Of a stretch of DNA of 9,314 bases, positions 6,252 to 9,314 are shown piece by piece (within the stretch, counting starts at the first letter, position 1; every line of letters starts with the position of its first letter). The notes beneath the pieces are model-generated. The model searched no databases. It saw nothing but the letters and a program-made list of their open reading frames with translations, and was not told the DNA's origin. The stretch is taken from contig JASBZN010000036.1 of NCBI GenBank assembly GCA_029983435.1, forward strand, positions 1 to 9,314, read 5' to 3'. Both the position numbers and the translations under genes were made by a program. Source of the DNA: Urinicoccus sp. GTDB taxonomy: Bacteria > Bacillota > Clostridia > Tissierellales > Peptoniphilaceae.

Positions 6252-7552
6252 TATAAAACCTCATGTAAAATCAATTGTGGTTCTGGAATGGCTTCTTTAC
6301 TATAGCTAATGGCTTTGTGAATATCCTGGATAATAGAATCTAAGTCTGGATTTTTTTTGCCATAAATTTTTGCAATGGCTTGTCCTTTTTTTACTGGGTC
6401 TCCAACTTTTTTCAAAAGATAAATTCCAGCTCCAGGATCAATGACATCTTCCATGGTTAAACGACCTGCTCCTAACCTTCTTGCTGCTTCTCCAATGCTT
6501 AGGGCATGAATCGTTGAAATATATCCATCTTCTTTGGCTTTTACCTCTGCTAAAAGAGGACTTAATTCTTGTTTTAATAGACCTTCTGCATCTGTTTTGG
6601 CCCCTTGCGCCTTAATGAGTTCATTAAATTTCTCTAGAGCCTTACCATTTACAATCGTCTCTTCCAAAGCTTTATAGGCTAGGTCTTGGTCTTGGAATTT
6701 TTTTGCCAAAACTAACACTTTAGAACCTAAATTCAAGCAAAGTTCTTCTAAATCTTTAGGCCCTTGGCCTTGTAAAACACGAATCGCTTCTTGGACTTCG
6801 ATTAAGTTCCCTACCGCTTGGCCCAGGGGTTGGTCCATAGAAGTAATTAAAGCCATAACATTTCTATTAAAGCTGTGACCTAACTTCACCAACTCTTGAG
6901 ATAATTCTTCCGCCTCTTTTACTGTCTTCATAAAGGCTCCATCTCCTACCTTAACATCCAAGATTAAGGCATCGCTTCCAATGGCAATTTTTTTACTTAA
7001 AATACTGGAGGCGATTAAAGACATGTTATCCACAGTTTGGGTTGCATCCCGAAGGCTGTAGAGTTTTTTATCTCCTGGAGTGATATTGGCTGTTTGCCCA
7101 GCAATGGCAATCCCTATTTCATTTACTTGTTGGATAAATTCTTCCACACTTAAATCAATTGATAGACCTTCAATGGCTTCCAACTTATCCAAGGTTCCAC
7201 CAGTGTGGCCTAAGCCCCTTCCGCTCATTTTGGCAAAAGGACAACCTACAGCCGCTACAAGAGGCCCTAAAACTAAGCTTGTGGTATCTCCCACACCTCC
7301 TGTAGAGTGTTTATCTACCTTAATTCCTTGAATGGAAGAAAGATCTACCGTATCTCCTGACTCAATTAATTCTTTAGTTAAATCATAGGTTTCTCTTTCG
7401 TTTAAACCTTGAAAATAAATGGCCATTAACAAAGCAGACACCTGATAATCCTTAATTTCTCCTGCTAGATAACCTTTAATCCAAAAGTGAATTTCTTCTG
7501 AACTCAAGTCTTGGCCATGTTTTTTCTTTTCAATTAATTCATTTATATGCAT
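6251..7552 (-). CDS. pdp: pyrimidine-nucleoside phosphorylase
   Basis: This enzyme splits uridine, thymidine or deoxyuridine with phosphate into the base and (deoxy)ribose-1-phosphate. The 433-residue length matches Gram-positive PyNP and thymidine phosphorylase. The phosphate-binding KHSTGGVGDTTS is at 81-92 and the family signature SGRGLGHTGGTLDKLE at 110-125. SLRDATQTV contributes to the active site, and a C-terminal domain (about 345-425, including DPGAGIYLLKKVGDPVKKG) is the usual PYNP_C fold. Low-G+C Gram-positives usually carry the broad-specificity PyNP rather than a strict thymidine phosphorylase, which I infer here. It overlaps punA by 10 nt, with its ribosome site inside punA, so purine and pyrimidine nucleoside phosphorolysis are co-expressed. 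Confidence 0.95.
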   Translation of the reverse strand: MHINELIEKKKHGQDLSSEEIHFWIKGYLAGEIKDYQVSALLMAIYFQGLNERETYDLTKELIESGDTVDLSSIQGIKVDKHSTGGVGDTTSLVLGPLVAAVGCPFAKMSGRGLGHTGGTLDKLEAIEGLSIDLSVEEFIQQVNEIGIAIAGQTANITPGDKKLYSLRDATQTVDNMSLIASSILSKKIAIGSDALILDVKVGDGAFMKTVKEAEELSQELVKLGHSFNRNVMALITSMDQPLGQAVGNLIEVQEAIRVLQGQGPKDLEELCLNLGSKVLVLAKKFQDQDLAYKALEETIVNGKALEKFNELIKAQGAKTDAEGLLKQELSPLLAEVKAKEDGYISTIHALSIGEAARRLGAGRLTMEDVIDPGAGIYLLKKVGDPVKKGQAIAKIYGKKNPDLDSIIQDIHKAISYSKEAIPEPQLILHEVL

Positions 7553-8355
7553 TCCATCACCTGAACAATCTTTTCAACTAATGCTTTAAATTCTCCCTCT
7601 GCCTTTTTCGATGCTAAAACCACATCTTCATGACTTAGAGGTTCATCTGTTACCCCTGTGGCGTGGTTTGTAATAAGAGAAAGTCCCAAGACCCTTACTC
7701 CCCGGTGATGAGCAACAATTACTTCAGGCACTGTACTCATACCAACCGCATCTGCCCCTACCGTCCGGGCAAGGCGAACTTCCGCTGCGGTTTCATAGCT
7801 TGGTCCTGTAAACCACATATAGACCCCTTCTTTTAAATCGATACTTAAATCTTTTGCCACCTCTTTCGCCAAATCAATTGATTTTTTGCAGTAAGCTTGA
7901 CTCATATCTAAAAATCGAGGGCCCTTATCATCACAATTGGGACCAATTAGGGGGTTGACCCCTGTAAAGTTAATATGGTCTGTAATCACCATTAAATCCC
8001 CTGGATTAAAGCTCTCATTGACTCCTCCAGCTGCATTGGTAACAATAAGATCCTTAATTCCTAAATCAGCCATTACCTTTACTGGCAAGACCACTTGTTC
8101 AATAGGATGGCCTTCGTAATAGTGGACTCTACCATTCATGGCAAGAACTTTTTTTCCGAAGAGATCACCAAAGATAAATTCTCCTGTATGTCCCTTTACC
8201 GTCGATCCAGCAAAGCCAGGAATATCTTTAAAGGGAAGGTGAATAGTATCTTGAATATTTTTAGCAAAATCTCCTAAGCCAGACCCCAAAATAATTCCTA
8301 ATTCTGGTTGAAAATCTACTTTTTCTTTTATATACTTTAATGCTTCTTGCGTCAT
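7543..8355 (-). CDS. punA: purine-nucleoside phosphorylase, trimeric type
   Basis: PNP cleaves inosine, guanosine and their deoxy forms with phosphate to free base and (deoxy)ribose-1-phosphate in purine salvage. The 270-residue protein has the trimeric (PNP/MTAP family) pattern: the phosphate-site GSGLG at 24-28, KGHTGE around H56, and GRVHYYEGH at 75-83. VTNAAGGVN is at 105-113 and GPSYET at 184-189 with E188, followed by M206 in VGMS and N230 in LITNHATG. In characterised trimeric PNPs the equivalents of E188 and N230 bind 6-oxopurines, so adenosine is probably a poor substrate. ATG at 8355 lies 2 nt after the nudF stop with GGAGG about 10 nt upstream. No phosphopentomutase gene, the frequent partner, is in the window. 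Confidence 0.95.
   Translation of the reverse strand: MTQEALKYIKEKVDFQPELGIILGSGLGDFAKNIQDTIHLPFKDIPGFAGSTVKGHTGEFIFGDLFGKKVLAMNGRVHYYEGHPIEQVVLPVKVMADLGIKDLIVTNAAGGVNESFNPGDLMVITDHINFTGVNPLIGPNCDDKGPRFLDMSQAYCKKSIDLAKEVAKDLSIDLKEGVYMWFTGPSYETAAEVRLARTVGADAVGMSTVPEVIVAHHRGVRVLGLSLITNHATGVTDEPLSHEDVVLASKKAEGEFKALVEKIVQVMECI
7556..7562 (-). promoter_or_regulatory. extended ribosome binding site of pdp
   Basis: AGGTGAT, three bases and then ATG at 7552, lies inside the 3' end of punA. It matches the extended 16S rRNA tail complement. The motif and spacing are the same as those before the proposed ATT start of ispH. Confidence 0.7.
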
Positions 8356-8357
8356 TT

Positions 8358-8897
8358 TTATTTCGCCTCCATAAAATCTTTGGCCAGTAAAATAGCCAAC
8401 ATGGTTTTCGCATCGTTAAACTCTCCCAAGCGAACTTTCCGAAGAGCTTCTTCAAAAGGTATCTGTAAAACTTCTAAAAACTCTGTGTCATCTAGGTTTG
8501 CCTCTCTCTTTACCAAACCTCTGGCTAAAAATAGGTGGACCTTTTCTGTAGAAAAACCTGGAGAAGGATAAAAATCTGCGAGAAAATCTATTTGACTACA
8601 TTCATAGCCTGTTTCTTCCAAGAGCTCTCTTTGTGCAGCAAGCCCTGGTTCTTCATTGGTTTTTACCAGACCAGCTGGGATTTCAATTAAGGATTTTTCC
8701 ACAGCCTTCCTGTATTGCTTTACCAAAACCAATTGGTCATCTTCTGTTAAAGCCACCACTCCAGCAGCTCCTAAATGATCTACGATTTCTCGCTTAGAGT
8801 ATTTTTGGTTAGGTAATTCCACCGTATCAACACGAAGACTTAAAATATGTCCTTCATAAATTTTATCTGACTCCATGGTTCTTTCTTCGTAATTCAT
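8358..8897 (-). CDS. nudF: ADP-ribose pyrophosphatase, Nudix family
   Basis: The 179-residue protein closely follows the NudF pattern of B. subtilis. It hydrolyses ADP-ribose to AMP and ribose 5-phosphate, clearing a reactive NAD breakdown product. A perfect Nudix box (GX5EX7REUXEEXGU) spans 76-98, with R90 E91, E94 E95 and G97. The SPGF segment at 112-115, with proline at the spacing typical of ADP-ribose pyrophosphatases, favours this substrate over other Nudix substrates. The N-terminus (KIYEGHILSLRVDTVELPN) and KREIVDHLGAAGVVAL also match the family. ATG at 8897 overlaps the recN stop by 4 nt (ATGA); GGAGG lies only 4 nt upstream, which is rather close. In-frame ATG at residue 8 is a less likely alternative. 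Confidence 0.93.
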   Translation of the reverse strand: MNYEERTMESDKIYEGHILSLRVDTVELPNQKYSKREIVDHLGAAGVVALTEDDQLVLVKQYRKAVEKSLIEIPAGLVKTNEEPGLAAQRELLEETGYECSQIDFLADFYPSPGFSTEKVHLFLARGLVKREANLDDTEFLEVLQIPFEEALRKVRLGEFNDAKTMLAILLAKDFMEAK

Positions 8898-9314
8898 ACT
8901 TCCTCCCTACTGGTTTTAATCATATCTCTTGCTGTTTGCAATGTCGCTTGATTTATTTCTCCCGAACTAATTAGCCGAGCCAATTCTCGAGCTTGGTCTT
9001 CATCACTGGACCGCTGAATGTTGGAAACCATCTTCCCATCTTTTAGATTTTTTTCAATAGTGTAGTGGGCTTCCGCCAAAGCAACCATCTGTGGCAAGTG
9101 AGAAATTACAAGAACTTGTCGGCCTTGAGCCAAGGTTTTTAATTTTTTCCCCACAATATAAGCTGTCTTTCCACTGATACCCGCATCAATCTCATCAAAA
9201 ACCAAGGTCGTAATTTCATCTCTATCTGCAATGATGCTCTTAAATCCCAACATCATCCGGCTCATTTCCCCTCCAGAAGCAACTTCTGCTAGGGGTTTTA
9301 AATCTTCTCCTAGA
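8894..9314 (-). CDS. recN: DNA repair protein RecN, C-terminal part (5' end outside the window)
   Basis: RecN is an SMC-like ATPase that acts early in recombinational repair of double-strand breaks. Only the last 139 residues are present; the frame is open to the window edge, and the first base is the third position of a codon. They form the C-terminal half of the ABC ATPase head. The ABC signature SGGEMSR is at fragment residues 13-19, Walker B LVFDEID at 37-43 followed by AGISG, and the H-loop VISHLPQ with H72. The tail is helical and charged. Full-length RecN is about 560 residues, so roughly three quarters lie beyond the window, including Walker A and the coiled coils. An internal ATG at 9265 is not a real start because the signature motif begins upstream of it. 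Confidence 0.95.
   Translation of the reverse strand, partial: LGEDLKPLAEVASGGEMSRMMLGFKSIIADRDEITTLVFDEIDAGISGKTAYIVGKKLKTLAQGRQVLVISHLPQMVALAEAHYTIEKNLKDGKMVSNIQRSSDEDQARELARLISSGEINQATLQTARDMIKTSREEV

Noticed and set aside
7080..7331. 83-codon plus-strand open frame opposite pdp
   Set aside because: It is a shadow of the phosphorylase signature region; no homology is recognised.
7937..8277. Two 60-codon plus-strand frames opposite punA
   Set aside because: Both are antisense shadows of punA motifs.
8261..8571. A 64-codon minus-strand frame at 8261-8455 and a 74-codon plus-strand frame at 8347-8571
   Set aside because: They are alternate-frame readings of the nudF/punA junction; the real genes there have complete family motifs.
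9263..9265. ATG at 9265 as the start of a small ATPase gene
   Set aside because: The frame continues upstream to the window edge and encodes the RecN signature motif residues SGGE before this ATG.

Overview
The window reads as ordinary chromosomal housekeeping DNA from a low-to-moderate G+C, Gram-positive anaerobe of the Firmicutes. All thirteen genes lie on the minus strand, so the biological order runs from high to low coordinates. The gene set and order (scpA, scpB, rluB, then an FAD oxidoreductase, cmk, plsC, ispH) resemble the clostridial arrangement. A Clostridia/Tissierellia-type organism is the best guess, inferred from gene order and protein motifs only. Shine-Dalgarno sequences are strong and purine-rich, as is usual in Firmicutes. 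No mobile element, CRISPR array, rRNA or tRNA gene was seen.

Region 1 (9314 down to 1923) is one tightly packed transcription unit: the 3' part of recN, then nudF, punA, pdp, an M50 membrane protease, scpA, scpB, rluB, an MnmM/YtqB-type methyltransferase and a BaiN/HI0933-type flavoprotein. Every junction either overlaps (1 to 10 nt) or leaves a gap of only 1 to 2 nt, so the genes are probably co-transcribed and many translationally coupled. It combines DNA repair (recN), ADP-ribose and nucleoside salvage (nudF, punA, pdp), chromosome condensation (scpA, scpB) and rRNA/tRNA modification (rluB, mnmM). The sporulation and cell-wall genes that sit between scpB and rluB in spore formers are absent; scpB is 1 nt from rluB.

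Region 2 (1813-1922) is the only real intergenic space. On the minus strand it holds a near-consensus promoter (TTGAAA, 17 nt, TATAAT). The leader that follows has a 5' hairpin and an intrinsic-terminator-like hairpin with a U-tract, ending 5 nt before the cmk ribosome binding site. This order (promoter, terminator, gene) suggests attenuation of the downstream operon.

Region 3 (1812 down to 1) is cmk, plsC and the N-terminal two thirds of ispH: CMP phosphorylation, phosphatidic acid synthesis and the last step of the MEP isoprenoid pathway. The ispH frame has no ATG, GTG, TTG or CTG at its beginning. It appears to start at an ATT codon, supported by an extended Shine-Dalgarno sequence and exact alignment of the first iron-sulfur cysteine, unless one base is missing from the sequence.

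No novel multi-gene system was found. The two points most worth checking are the ATT start of ispH and the terminator-bearing cmk leader.
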